Source of the DNA: Planctomycetaceae bacterium
GTDB lineage: Bacteria > Planctomycetota > Phycisphaerae > Sedimentisphaerales > UBA12454
DNA length: 64,000 bases
Direction of reading: 5' to 3'
Assembly: GCA_021371795.1 (NCBI GenBank)
Contig: JAJFVK010000013.1
Span: 1-64,000 of the forward strand
Of this stretch, positions 34,559 through 42,372 are shown piece after piece (within the stretch, counting starts at the first letter, position 1; each line of letters opens with the position of its first letter). The translations under genes were made by a program, and so were the position numbers. A model generated the notes under the pieces. That model saw only the letters and a list, made by a program, of their open reading frames with translations, ran no database searches and was not told the origin of the DNA.

Positions 34559-35650
34559 ATGAACAATCATACAAGCAATTTCAAAAACCGTATAAAAAAA
34601 GTGCGAGCGAAGCTGGCGGATTTGAAAATCGACGCTTTAATCGTAACAAACCCTTCCAACGTCTCATATTTGAGCGGATTTTGGGGCGGCGATAGCTGGC
34701 TAATCGTTACTAAAGATTCAAACACACTAATTACCGACAGCAGATATACACTTCAGGCAAAAAAACAATGTAATTTATGTAAGATATACGAGCGAAAACT
34801 GAAAATGCCTGAAACTCTTGCCGAAATTTTCAAAAAAAGTCCAAAACTCAAAACTGCCGCCGTTGAAGCCTCTGTTTCGCTGACGATTTACAACACTTTG
34901 AAAAAGCAGTTGCCGACAAAACTCACGAACGTTCAGGGTATTATCGAATCGGTTAGAAAAATAAAAGACGCTTGTGAAATCGAAAAAATAAGACAGGCTG
35001 GCACAGTCGCGGAAAATGCACTCAAAAAAGTTTTGCCGAACATCAAAATCGGTATGACAGAAAAGCACATCGCCGCGATGATTGACTTTGAAATGAAAAA
35101 AGCGGGAGCCGAACCGTCATTTGAAACGAATGTATCGTTCGGCGCAAATTCAGCGATGGCACATCATCAGCCGTCAATGCAGAAATTGAAAAAAGTCGAT
35201 ACGATTCTGATTGACTACGGCGCGAAACTCAATGGCTATTGTAGCGACATCACAAGATGTTTCGCCGTTGGCAAAGTGAATAAATTTTACGCGAAAGTTT
35301 ACAAAGCGGTATTGGATGCACAAACCGCAGCGATAAATATGCTCAAGGCGGGAGTGAAAGCCGTTGACGCAGATGCAACTGCAAAGAAAATTATCAAAAA
35401 AGAAAACTTGAAACCTTACGGCCATGGCTTGGGCCACGGCTTGGGCATAGACATACACGAATTACCCGCAGTTTCAACTTTTTCTACTTCAAATTTGCAG
35501 GCCGGCAATGTTATAACAGTCGAACCCGGCGTTTATCTCGATAATAAATTCGGAATAAGAATTGAAGATGATGTAGTCGTTACAGAAACCGGCTGTGAAA
35601 TCTTAACAACATTGCTGACAAGCGATGAAGTACCATTAATGAAGATTTAA
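34559..35650 (+). CDS. M24-family aminopeptidase (Xaa-Pro peptidase type)
   Basis: A 363-aa metallopeptidase with a creatinase-like N-terminal domain (~1-130, IDALIVTNPSNVSYLSGF) and a pita-bread catalytic domain. Metal ligands are visible: the Asps in IDYGAKLNGYCSDITRCF, the His in GHGLGHGLGIDIHE, and the Glus in TVEPGVYLD and IRIEDDVVVTE. It most resembles PepP/PepQ-type aminopeptidases that act on peptides with Pro at position 2. No Shine-Dalgarno lies directly upstream of the ATG, so the transcript may be leaderless or the start slightly different. Confidence 0.92.
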   Translation: MNNHTSNFKNRIKKVRAKLADLKIDALIVTNPSNVSYLSGFWGGDSWLIVTKDSNTLITDSRYTLQAKKQCNLCKIYERKLKMPETLAEIFKKSPKLKTAAVEASVSLTIYNTLKKQLPTKLTNVQGIIESVRKIKDACEIEKIRQAGTVAENALKKVLPNIKIGMTEKHIAAMIDFEMKKAGAEPSFETNVSFGANSAMAHHQPSMQKLKKVDTILIDYGAKLNGYCSDITRCFAVGKVNKFYAKVYKAVLDAQTAAINMLKAGVKAVDADATAKKIIKKENLKPYGHGLGHGLGIDIHELPAVSTFSTSNLQAGNVITVEPGVYLDNKFGIRIEDDVVVTETGCEILTTLLTSDEVPLMKI

Positions 35651-35657
35651 AAAATAT

Positions 35658-35692
35658 TCTTCGTGCCTTAGAGTCTTGGTGGCTATAATTCA
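35658..35692 (+). repeat. Copy of the CTTCGTGCCTT repeat phrase
   Basis: CTTCGTGCCTTAGAGTCTTGGTGGCT is closely related to phrases near 49020 (TCGTGCCTTCGTGGTAAAA) and 49120 (CTTTGTGCCTTGGTGTCTTAG). It lies in the spacer between the M24 peptidase and the next lipoprotein gene. Confidence 0.45.
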
Positions 35693-35720
35693 TAAAAAAC
35701 TGAATTTAGGAGAAACAAAA

Positions 35721-36098
35721 ATGAAAAGCAGAATATTTATTTTTGTTATGTGTATTTTTATTTCCGGTTGCGGCGATTTCCCAAATCCCGGAAAGGGTTC
35801 AAACTCTGATGAATCAACCCCTGCCCGGTCGAATGTGGATGAATCGAAAATAACAGGCAACCGCATTACTTCCGCACTGGCCACATACAGAGCCGACCAT
35901 CTGGAATTTCCTGCAAGACTTGATTTATTAGTGCCGAAATATATACCAAAGATAGACCCGCCGCTTTCCGGAAACAAAAGCTGGATATACAAAACTTACG
36001 AAGACAACCAGAGATACAAATTAAGCTTTAAGACCAGTACATCAGGTACGTCTGAATGCTACTTCGATTCCAAAGACAATCACTGGATTTCCGAGTAA
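35721..36098 (+). CDS. Small lipoprotein of unknown function
   Basis: A 125-aa lipoprotein with lipobox FISGC after a hydrophobic signal. The start at ATG 35721 was chosen because AGGAG lies ten bases upstream and it gives a proper signal. The mature part has a Ser/Asn-rich linker and then ITSALATYRADHLEFPARLDLL ... SWIYKTY. This resembles the short soluble portion of type II secretion pseudopilin-like proteins (period of helix then residues defining a small beta region), but without a prepilin cleavage site. Function unknown. Confidence 0.7.
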   Translation: MKSRIFIFVMCIFISGCGDFPNPGKGSNSDESTPARSNVDESKITGNRITSALATYRADHLEFPARLDLLVPKYIPKIDPPLSGNKSWIYKTYEDNQRYKLSFKTSTSGTSECYFDSKDNHWISE

Positions 36099-36121
36099 AG
36101 ACAAAACCATTACCTGTGATA

Positions 36122-37795
36122 CTATCTCAATTTCAGCGGTTTATATTTTCCGCGGCGGTGAGCTAATCTGTCCGGATTTTCAGCCTGAACCTTTTCTTCA
36201 TAAGCCGCGAAGTTGCCGACGAACCACTGCGTTTTGCCGCTGCCTTCAAACACAAGCAGATGCGTACAAATTCTATCGAGGAAAAATCTATCGTGGCTAA
36301 TTACCATCGCGCAGCCCTCGAAGTTTAATATCGACTGTTCGAGAATCCGCATAGTACTAACGTCCAAATCATTGGTCGGCTCGTCAAGCAATAGAAGATT
36401 CCCGCCCCTGCGCAGCATTTTTGCAAGATGGATTCTGTTTCGTTCGCCGCCGGAACATTCACATACTTTTTTCTGCTGTTGCGAGCCGGAAAAATTATAC
36501 TTCGCGACATACGCCCTCGACGAAACCGTCATCCCGCCAACAAGCATCGAATCTTTGCCGTCGGTAATTTCCTCGAAAATCGTTTTATTATCCTCCAGCG
36601 CATCGCGGTGCTGGTCAACATATCCAATAGAAACCGTCGAGCCGACATCGATTCCGCCGGCGTCCGGCTTTTCCTGTCCCGTGATTAGTTTCAACAGTGT
36701 GGTTTTACCGATACCGTTTGGCCCAATTACGCCGACAATCGCATTCGGCGGCAGTTCGAACGAGCAATTATCAATCAGCGGACTATCGCCGTATTTTTTG
36801 CAGACGTTCGTAAAAGTTATAACCTTATCGCCGAGCCTTTGTGGCGATGGTATCTGGATAAGAACTTCGTTTTGCTTGTCATCTTCCGCCTGCGAACTCA
36901 AGTCATTATAGGCGTTGATACGCGCCTGATTCTTTACATTACGCGCCTTGACGGAAGTATTAATCCATTCGAGCTCACGCGCAAGAGTTCTCTGACGCTG
37001 CGATTGCTGCTTTTCCATCACACGCAGCAATTCCGACTTTTGTTGCAGCCACGAAGAATAATTCCCCTCGAACGGCAGCCCTCTGCCCTTATCGAGTTCG
37101 AGAATCCATTTCGTAATATTGTCGAGAAAATACCGGTCGTGCGTTACGATAATAACCGTGCCGTGATATTCCCGCAGCGCAGTTTCAAGCCATTGAACAG
37201 TTTCCGCATCAAGATGGTTTGTCGGCTCATCAAGCAGCAGCAAATCAGGTTTTTCCAAAAGCGCCATACAAAGCGCAACACGTCTTCGCTCACCGCCCGA
37301 CAAAATATTCACCGGCGTATCATCGGCAGGCAGAACCATCGCGTCGGAAACAATGTCAATCAGCCTGTCGGTTTCCCAGCCGTCGCAGGCATCGATTTTA
37401 TCCTGATAAACCGCCAGCTCTTCCATCAGCTTATTCATTTTCTCATCTGACTGCGGCTCACCAAGCTGATTGGAAATCTCATTGTACCGCTCGACCATAT
37501 CGAGTATCGGCTTTATCGCCGTCAGAAGATTTCCACGAACGGTCTTATCCATCTCAAGCTGCGGCTCCTGCGCAACATACCGCAGTTTCATTCCCGAAGT
37601 CAGCCGCGTTTCACCATGAAATTCCTTATCGATACCCGCCATAATCTTCAGCAGCGTACTTTTGCCGGCTCCGTTTTCGCCGATAACGCCGATTTTCGCG
37701 CCGTAGAAAAACGAAAGCGAGATATTTTTTAATACTTCTTTCTGCCCGAAGCTCCGGCAGACATTATTCATTTCAAATATAAATTTTGGAGGCAT
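36122..37795 (-). CDS. ettA: ABC-F ATPase, energy-dependent translational throttle EttA
   Basis: A 557-aa soluble protein with two ABC ATPase domains and no membrane part. Domain 1 has Walker A GENGAGKSTLLK, signature LSGGERRRVALC and Walker B LLLLDEPTNHLD. Domain 2 has GPNGIGKTTLLK, CSGGERNRIHLAK and LLLLDEPTNDLD. Between them is the EttA-type arm/linker (SKSELLRVMEKQQSQRQRTL-like region, WINTSVKARNVKNQARI). EttA binds the ribosomal E site and gates elongation by ATP/ADP ratio. Length and the C-terminal FEGSGKTQWFVGNFAAYEE support EttA over Uup or other ABC-F members. Confidence 0.93.
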   Translation of the reverse strand: MPPKFIFEMNNVCRSFGQKEVLKNISLSFFYGAKIGVIGENGAGKSTLLKIMAGIDKEFHGETRLTSGMKLRYVAQEPQLEMDKTVRGNLLTAIKPILDMVERYNEISNQLGEPQSDEKMNKLMEELAVYQDKIDACDGWETDRLIDIVSDAMVLPADDTPVNILSGGERRRVALCMALLEKPDLLLLDEPTNHLDAETVQWLETALREYHGTVIIVTHDRYFLDNITKWILELDKGRGLPFEGNYSSWLQQKSELLRVMEKQQSQRQRTLARELEWINTSVKARNVKNQARINAYNDLSSQAEDDKQNEVLIQIPSPQRLGDKVITFTNVCKKYGDSPLIDNCSFELPPNAIVGVIGPNGIGKTTLLKLITGQEKPDAGGIDVGSTVSIGYVDQHRDALEDNKTIFEEITDGKDSMLVGGMTVSSRAYVAKYNFSGSQQQKKVCECSGGERNRIHLAKMLRRGGNLLLLDEPTNDLDVSTMRILEQSILNFEGCAMVISHDRFFLDRICTHLLVFEGSGKTQWFVGNFAAYEEKVQAENPDRLAHRRGKYKPLKLR

Positions 37796-37937
37796 AATTT
37801 AGTCGATAGTTATTAGAAGTTAATAAATAGTTAATTGAATCACGGTGCAGATTATAATCGCTTATATAAAAAAACAAGCGGAAAATTAATTATACCAAAG
37901 ATTGATTATACACAAAGAAAACCTATAATAGTCGCCT

Positions 37938-39722
37938 ATGCCTAAACAGACGAAAAATATTATCGTTGTTTCAATTTACCTCGCGTTGATTGCGATTACG
38001 CTTGCGGTCTTTTGGCAAACGCGTAATTTCGACTTTGTAACGTATGACGACGGCGATTACGTCTATGAAAACGATTATGTGCTCATCGGCCTGACGCCGG
38101 ACAATGTCGTCTGGGCATTCACAACCGGCGAATCAGCCAACTGGCATCCGCTGACCTGGCTTTCGCTTATGGCGGACGTTGAACTCTTCGGACCCCGCCC
38201 CGGCCCAATGCACCTTGTAAATCTATTGTTCCACATCGCAAACACCTTACTGCTTTTTGCGTTAATAAAAAGATTCACAGGCTCGCTATGGCCGAGCGCG
38301 TTTGTCGCCGCGGCATTCGCGATTCACCCGATGCACGTCGAGTCCGTTGCGTGGATTTCCGAACGCAAAGATGTGTTGAGCTGCCTGCTGTTCCTGCTCA
38401 CCCTGACAGCTTACGCAAACTATGTTAATCGCCCGTCCGCACTGCGTTACATCGCAATAATTATAATTTACATACTCGGCCTTATGGCAAAACCTATGCT
38501 TGTTACCGTCCCGTTCGTGCTGATGCTTCTGGATTATTGGCCGCTGGATAGAGTTAGATGGCAAAAGTCGGATTTAAAACTAATCCTTGAAAAAATCCCA
38601 TTTTTTGCTTTCGCATTTGCATCAGGCATTACCACATTTCTCGTCCAGCAAAATGGCGGAGCCGTAGCCGACATCGAGCAGGTCGCGTTGGGCAGCAGAA
38701 TCGCAAACGCGTTTGTATCATATATAACCTATATCGAAAAAATGTTTTGGCCGACTAATTTAGCGGTATTTTATCCCTTGCAAACCGATATCTCATTTTA
38801 CCAGACGGCTGTTTGTATCCTGCTTTTTGCGACAATATTTTTCACTGTACTTTGGTTTGGCAGAAAACATAAATATCTCATCACGGGTTGGCTTTGGTTT
38901 GTCATAACGCTCATACCCGTCATCGGCATCGTACAGGTCGGTTTGCAGGCCTGCGCCGACAGATATACTTACATACCGTATATCGGCTTGTTTATTATGT
39001 TTACATTCTCTGCAAAAGAATATATCGCCCAACGGCCCAAACTAAAAAATGTTGCAGTTGTTTTAGCGGCAGCAGTATTAATCGCACTCGGAACAATCAC
39101 ACACAAACAGACAGGCTATTGGAGTAACGGCATAACGCTTTTCTCACAAACGCTGAATGTAACAAAAGAAAATTACGTGGCGTACAATTGCCTTGGCGTT
39201 GCGTATGACAGGGTTGACCGCTTGGACAACGCCATAAACGCCTATCAGCAGGCAATAAAAATTAATCCGGATTATTGTACCGCGTATTATAATCTCGGAA
39301 TTACATACCGCACGCTTGGTCGTTTCGAAGAAGCTGTCGCAGCAAATGAACTGGCCATAAAAATCAAGCCGAATTATCCGCAGGCGTACAATAATCTTGG
39401 AATCAGCTTGGGCAAACTCGGCAGGTTTCAGGAAGCGGCAAACGCCTATCAGCAGTCAATCCGGCTAAAGCCAAATTACGCCGATGCATATTGTAATTTC
39501 GGAAACATCTATTTAAAAATCGGTCAATTCCCGCAGGCCATAGAATTTTACAAAAAAGCGTTAAGCATACAGCCCAATTACGCCAAAGCGCATTTTGTCC
39601 TCGGCACAATTTATTTAAACACAGGCGATAAAAATTCAGCAATGGGAGAATATACAATTTTGCAAAACCTGAATACAGAACTTGCAAACCAATTATTAAG
39701 CCTGATTAACAACATCCATTAA
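37938..39722 (+). CDS. TMTC-like polytopic membrane protein with C-terminal TPRs
   Basis: A 594-aa protein. Residues ~1-390 contain about 9-11 transmembrane segments with a GT-C-like first loop: FDFVTYDDGDYVYEN, NWHPLTWLSLMAD, HLVNLLFHI and HPMHVESVAWISERKDVLS. The acidic DD pair is what GT-C glycosyltransferases use for the lipid-linked donor. Residues ~410-594 are five tetratricopeptide repeats (NAINAYQQAIKINPDYC and similar units). This architecture matches bacterial relatives of eukaryotic TMTC O-mannosyltransferases. Glycosyl transfer is likely but unproven here. Confidence 0.82.
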   Translation: MPKQTKNIIVVSIYLALIAITLAVFWQTRNFDFVTYDDGDYVYENDYVLIGLTPDNVVWAFTTGESANWHPLTWLSLMADVELFGPRPGPMHLVNLLFHIANTLLLFALIKRFTGSLWPSAFVAAAFAIHPMHVESVAWISERKDVLSCLLFLLTLTAYANYVNRPSALRYIAIIIIYILGLMAKPMLVTVPFVLMLLDYWPLDRVRWQKSDLKLILEKIPFFAFAFASGITTFLVQQNGGAVADIEQVALGSRIANAFVSYITYIEKMFWPTNLAVFYPLQTDISFYQTAVCILLFATIFFTVLWFGRKHKYLITGWLWFVITLIPVIGIVQVGLQACADRYTYIPYIGLFIMFTFSAKEYIAQRPKLKNVAVVLAAAVLIALGTITHKQTGYWSNGITLFSQTLNVTKENYVAYNCLGVAYDRVDRLDNAINAYQQAIKINPDYCTAYYNLGITYRTLGRFEEAVAANELAIKIKPNYPQAYNNLGISLGKLGRFQEAANAYQQSIRLKPNYADAYCNFGNIYLKIGQFPQAIEFYKKALSIQPNYAKAHFVLGTIYLNTGDKNSAMGEYTILQNLNTELANQLLSLINNIH

Positions 39723-39737
39723 GATGCCTCAAAAATC

Positions 39738-39815
39738 GTCATTGCGAGGAAGTTTTTGTGGCTTTAGACACAAAAAATGACGAAGCAATCTCAATTTCCT
39801 GAATTATTAGAAGTT
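39738..39815. repeat. Dispersed hairpin repeat, copy 2 (GTCATTGCGAGG family)
   Basis: Starts GTCATTGCGAGG (39738-39749) and ends GACGAAGCAATCTCAATTT then GAATTATTAGAAGTT. The internal stem is TTTTTGTG/CACAAAAA, unlike copy 1 in sequence but equally self-complementary. It sits between the convergent TPR gene and thiC and may act as a shared terminator. Confidence 0.78.
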
Positions 39816-39864
39816 ACGTTAAAATTTTGAATTTGTTTCGTATTTCGGATTTCGTGCTTCGGAT

Positions 39865-41166
39865 TTATTTTTTATATACCTTTGCCAGTTCCTTATTAAC
39901 TCGCATACTGCACCAGTCTTTTCCGCACATTGTGCAGAAATCATCTTTGTCGCTTGTCTTGCCGCTTTTTGCGCAGGCCTGCTGATGGTATGCACCCGCC
40001 GTTTTCGGATCGAGTGACAATCCGATATGATTTTTCCAGTCGAAGGAAGCTCTTGCGATACTCAATTTTTTATCCCTGTCGGCGGAGTTAAGATGACCCC
40101 TTGCGACATCGGCCGCGTGCGCCGCGATTTTCGCAGCGACAACGCCCTGCCGTACATCGTCAACATCCGGCAGCCCCAAATGTTCCTTCGGCGTTACATA
40201 ACATAAATACGAAGCGCCATAAAAACCGGCAGCTGTTCCGCCGATTGCGCTCGTTATATGATCATAGCCCGGCGCGATATCCGTTACCAATGGGCCCAGA
40301 ACATAGAACGGCGCGTTATGACAATACTTCTGCTGAAGTTTCATATTTCTTTCGATTTGATTGAACGGCACATGTCCCGGCCCTTCAACCATAACCTGAC
40401 AATTTCTTTCCTGTGCCCGCTGTGTCAGTTCGCCCAGAGTTTTCAATTCTGAAAGCTGTGCTTTATCCGTCGCATCCGCGATGCAGCCCGGCCGAAGTCC
40501 GTCACCAAGTGAAAAGCATACATCGTATTGGGCCATTATATCGCAGATGTCATCGAACAATTCATAGAATGGATTTTGTTTATTATGAACGGTCATCCAT
40601 TTTGCGATTAGCGCCCCGCCTCGACTCACAATGCCGCAAACTCTGTTCACCGCATCCGGAAGATATTGCTTTAAAACGCCCGCGTGAATCGTGAAGAAAT
40701 CGACGCCCTGTTTTGCCTGTTTTTCGATTGTGTCGAGAATTATCTTCGGAGTTATCTCATCGACGCTTCTGCCGATAATCATTTCATAAACCGGAACCGT
40801 ACCGAACGGAATCGGACAATGCTCAACGAGTTGTTGGCGTATCTTGTCGAGGTCGCCGCCGGTGCTTAAATCCATAACCGTATCAGCGCCGACTTCCAGC
40901 GAGACAGCCAGTTTCTCCATTTCATCTTTAATGGACGAGCTTGCGCTGCTGGTGCCGATATTAGCGTTTACTTTGATACTGACCGCCCTGCCGATACCGA
41001 TTGGCTTGAGATTCTTTTTCAGATGAACTCTGTTGGCAGGTATCACAAGTCTGCCCGCCGCGATTTCATCGCGTATTGTCGTTACTGGAATGTGTTCGCT
41101 TTTGGCTACAAATTTCATTTCTTTGGTTATAACGCCGTTACGTGCCGATTTAATTTGTGTCTTCAT
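39865..41166 (-). CDS. thiC: Phosphomethylpyrimidine synthase ThiC
   Basis: A 433-aa radical-SAM enzyme that converts AIR to HMP phosphate in thiamine synthesis. It has the C-terminal C-x2-C-x4-C cluster motif (FCTMCGKDWCSMR), the metal/substrate blocks VMVEGPGHVPFNQIERN and LGPLVTDIAPGYDHIT, and the N-terminal KVNANIGTSS. Length fits the short form common outside Proteobacteria. The 5' leader carries a TPP riboswitch and terminator, so expression is repressed by thiamine diphosphate. No other thi gene lies nearby. Confidence 0.97.
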   Translation of the reverse strand: MKTQIKSARNGVITKEMKFVAKSEHIPVTTIRDEIAAGRLVIPANRVHLKKNLKPIGIGRAVSIKVNANIGTSSASSSIKDEMEKLAVSLEVGADTVMDLSTGGDLDKIRQQLVEHCPIPFGTVPVYEMIIGRSVDEITPKIILDTIEKQAKQGVDFFTIHAGVLKQYLPDAVNRVCGIVSRGGALIAKWMTVHNKQNPFYELFDDICDIMAQYDVCFSLGDGLRPGCIADATDKAQLSELKTLGELTQRAQERNCQVMVEGPGHVPFNQIERNMKLQQKYCHNAPFYVLGPLVTDIAPGYDHITSAIGGTAAGFYGASYLCYVTPKEHLGLPDVDDVRQGVVAAKIAAHAADVARGHLNSADRDKKLSIARASFDWKNHIGLSLDPKTAGAYHQQACAKSGKTSDKDDFCTMCGKDWCSMRVNKELAKVYKK

Positions 41167-41187
41167 AATCTTTCCAATAACCGTTAG

Positions 41188-41208
41188 CCTCCAGCTTTAT
41201 GCTGGGGG
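41188..41208 (-). repeat. CCCCC-hairpin repeat in the thiC leader
   Basis: CCTCCAGC (41188-41195) and GCTGGGGG (41201-41208) form a hairpin followed on the plus strand by TTAAAAAACTAA. On the thiC mRNA this lies between the riboswitch terminator and the start codon. Related hairpins with different stems occur at 48625-48645 and 48670-48690. Confidence 0.5.
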
Positions 41209-41221
41209 TTAAAAAACTAAC

Positions 41222-41255
41222 AAAAAAAGGCCGCCTTTGTGAAAGCGACCTTTTA
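41222..41255 (-). terminator. Rho-independent terminator of the thiC riboswitch
   Basis: On the minus strand, AAAGGTCGC pairs with GCGGCCTTT around a 10-nt loop (plus coordinates 41226-41234 and 41245-41253) and is followed by seven T residues. It sits about 30 bases after the aptamer and before thiC, the expected place for TPP-controlled premature termination. Confidence 0.85.
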
Positions 41256-41282
41256 AAAATCATTTTTCCAATTTTTTCAATA

Positions 41283-41379
41283 TCGCTTCCTACGCAGGCA
41301 TCTCCCATAATGGGATAATCCTGTTCAGGTTCTAAGGGTATTTCTCAGCCCCGCGTCAACCGCAAAGCACCCCTGCTGA
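41283..41379 (-). promoter_or_regulatory. TPP (THI element) riboswitch
   Basis: Read on the minus strand, the conserved segments appear in order: AGGGGTGC, GGCTGAGAAATACCC, GAACCTGA, then GGATTATCCC and GATGCCTGCGTAGGAAGCG. These are the P2/P3 pyrimidine-sensing and P4/P5 diphosphate-sensing arms. The match is near-canonical, and the downstream terminator and thiC complete the regulatory unit. Confidence 0.97.
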
Positions 41380-41474
41380 AAACGAGAGTATAAAACCGCT
41401 CTATCTGAAGGTCAAGGGAAAACAATTATTGTATTTGGTTGTATTTCCCGAAATTTTCGACAAAATACACAGAA

Positions 41475-41753
41475 ATGAAAATCTTCTTTCGCAAAATATT
41501 AAAAGACTTGAAAAACTATATCGCTTTGGCCAAACTCCTGAAAGATGACAAAAGAGTGCCCAGAACATCAAAGATTCTATTGGCGTTTGCCATCGGTTAT
41601 TTTCTGCTTCCGATAGACCTAATTCCAGATTTCATACCGGTAATTGGGCATTTGGACGACCTGATTATAGTTCCGACCCTGATTTTTATCGCGATAAAAC
41701 TTATTCCCAGAGAAGTTTTCGATGAAAATTATAGACGGGTTTTCGGCAATTAA
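41475..41753 (+). CDS. YkvA-family (DUF1232) small membrane protein
   Basis: A 92-aa protein with the DUF1232 core LLPIDLIPDFIPVIGHLDDL and a flanking hydrophobic segment. Start ATG 41475 is used; a TTG at 41439 would add 12 residues. The ribosome binding site is poor. The function of YkvA proteins is unknown, though they are widespread and membrane-associated. It overlaps the convergent ICMT-like gene by four bases. Confidence 0.85.
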   Translation: MKIFFRKILKDLKNYIALAKLLKDDKRVPRTSKILLAFAIGYFLLPIDLIPDFIPVIGHLDDLIIVPTLIFIAIKLIPREVFDENYRRVFGN

Positions 41754-42358
41754 TACAAATTGCAAAGAACAGGTAATATTCCCACTTCGTGAAGCGATTC
41801 AACAAGCTCTACCAGTCCCAGCAGCCAGACAAACCATAAAGCCTCAAACGCGGCTTTTCTGAATATTATTGGCCTTACAACATATTCTTTCGGCTCGTTC
41901 AATAATTTCAGCAAAGGAAAAAACAACGGCGTTTTTTTACAGTAACTGCTGAAGGCATCTTTGTGGATATACGCCAGTTTCTTCTCTTCAGACAAAATCA
42001 CAAGCGGATATAACGTTGCGAAGCCCAAAACTATAAAAACCGGAATGGATATAGTTTCAGTTGCCAACCCCACGCCTATCGCCCCCAAAAAGCTAAAAAA
42101 ATACAATGGATTTCTGCACATTGAATAAGGACCTGTCGTTATTAAAGTATTGCTTTTATAGCCGGAGATGTACAACGCACACCATAATCTGCCTGCCACT
42201 GCAATACCCACAAGAACAGACCCTGCCATAAAAAAAATCCCACTCCAGGGAACTTCTGCGTCCCATTTGCTTGCCGACATAAGTATCATAGCAACCACTA
42301 ATACGACATAGAGTCTGGATATAAAAATACGATATTTTCTCGATAGGTTTTTGAGCAC
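41750..42358 (-). CDS. Isoprenylcysteine carboxyl methyltransferase-like membrane protein
   Basis: A 202-aa integral membrane methyltransferase-like protein. The ICMT/PEMT-type signature is LITTGPYSMCRNPLYFFSFL followed by the Glu pair in LSEEKKLAY and a C-terminal Y-x-x-x-x-P pattern (FSSYCKKTPLFFP). About five hydrophobic segments are seen. GTG start with AGGAC seven bases upstream. In bacteria the acceptor substrate of this family is generally unknown. It is 14 bases downstream of the AsmA-like gene and probably cotranscribed. Confidence 0.8.
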   Translation of the reverse strand: MLKNLSRKYRIFISRLYVVLVVAMILMSASKWDAEVPWSGIFFMAGSVLVGIAVAGRLWCALYISGYKSNTLITTGPYSMCRNPLYFFSFLGAIGVGLATETISIPVFIVLGFATLYPLVILSEEKKLAYIHKDAFSSYCKKTPLFFPLLKLLNEPKEYVVRPIIFRKAAFEALWFVWLLGLVELVESLHEVGILPVLCNLY

Positions 42359-42372
42359 AATATAAGTCCTGC

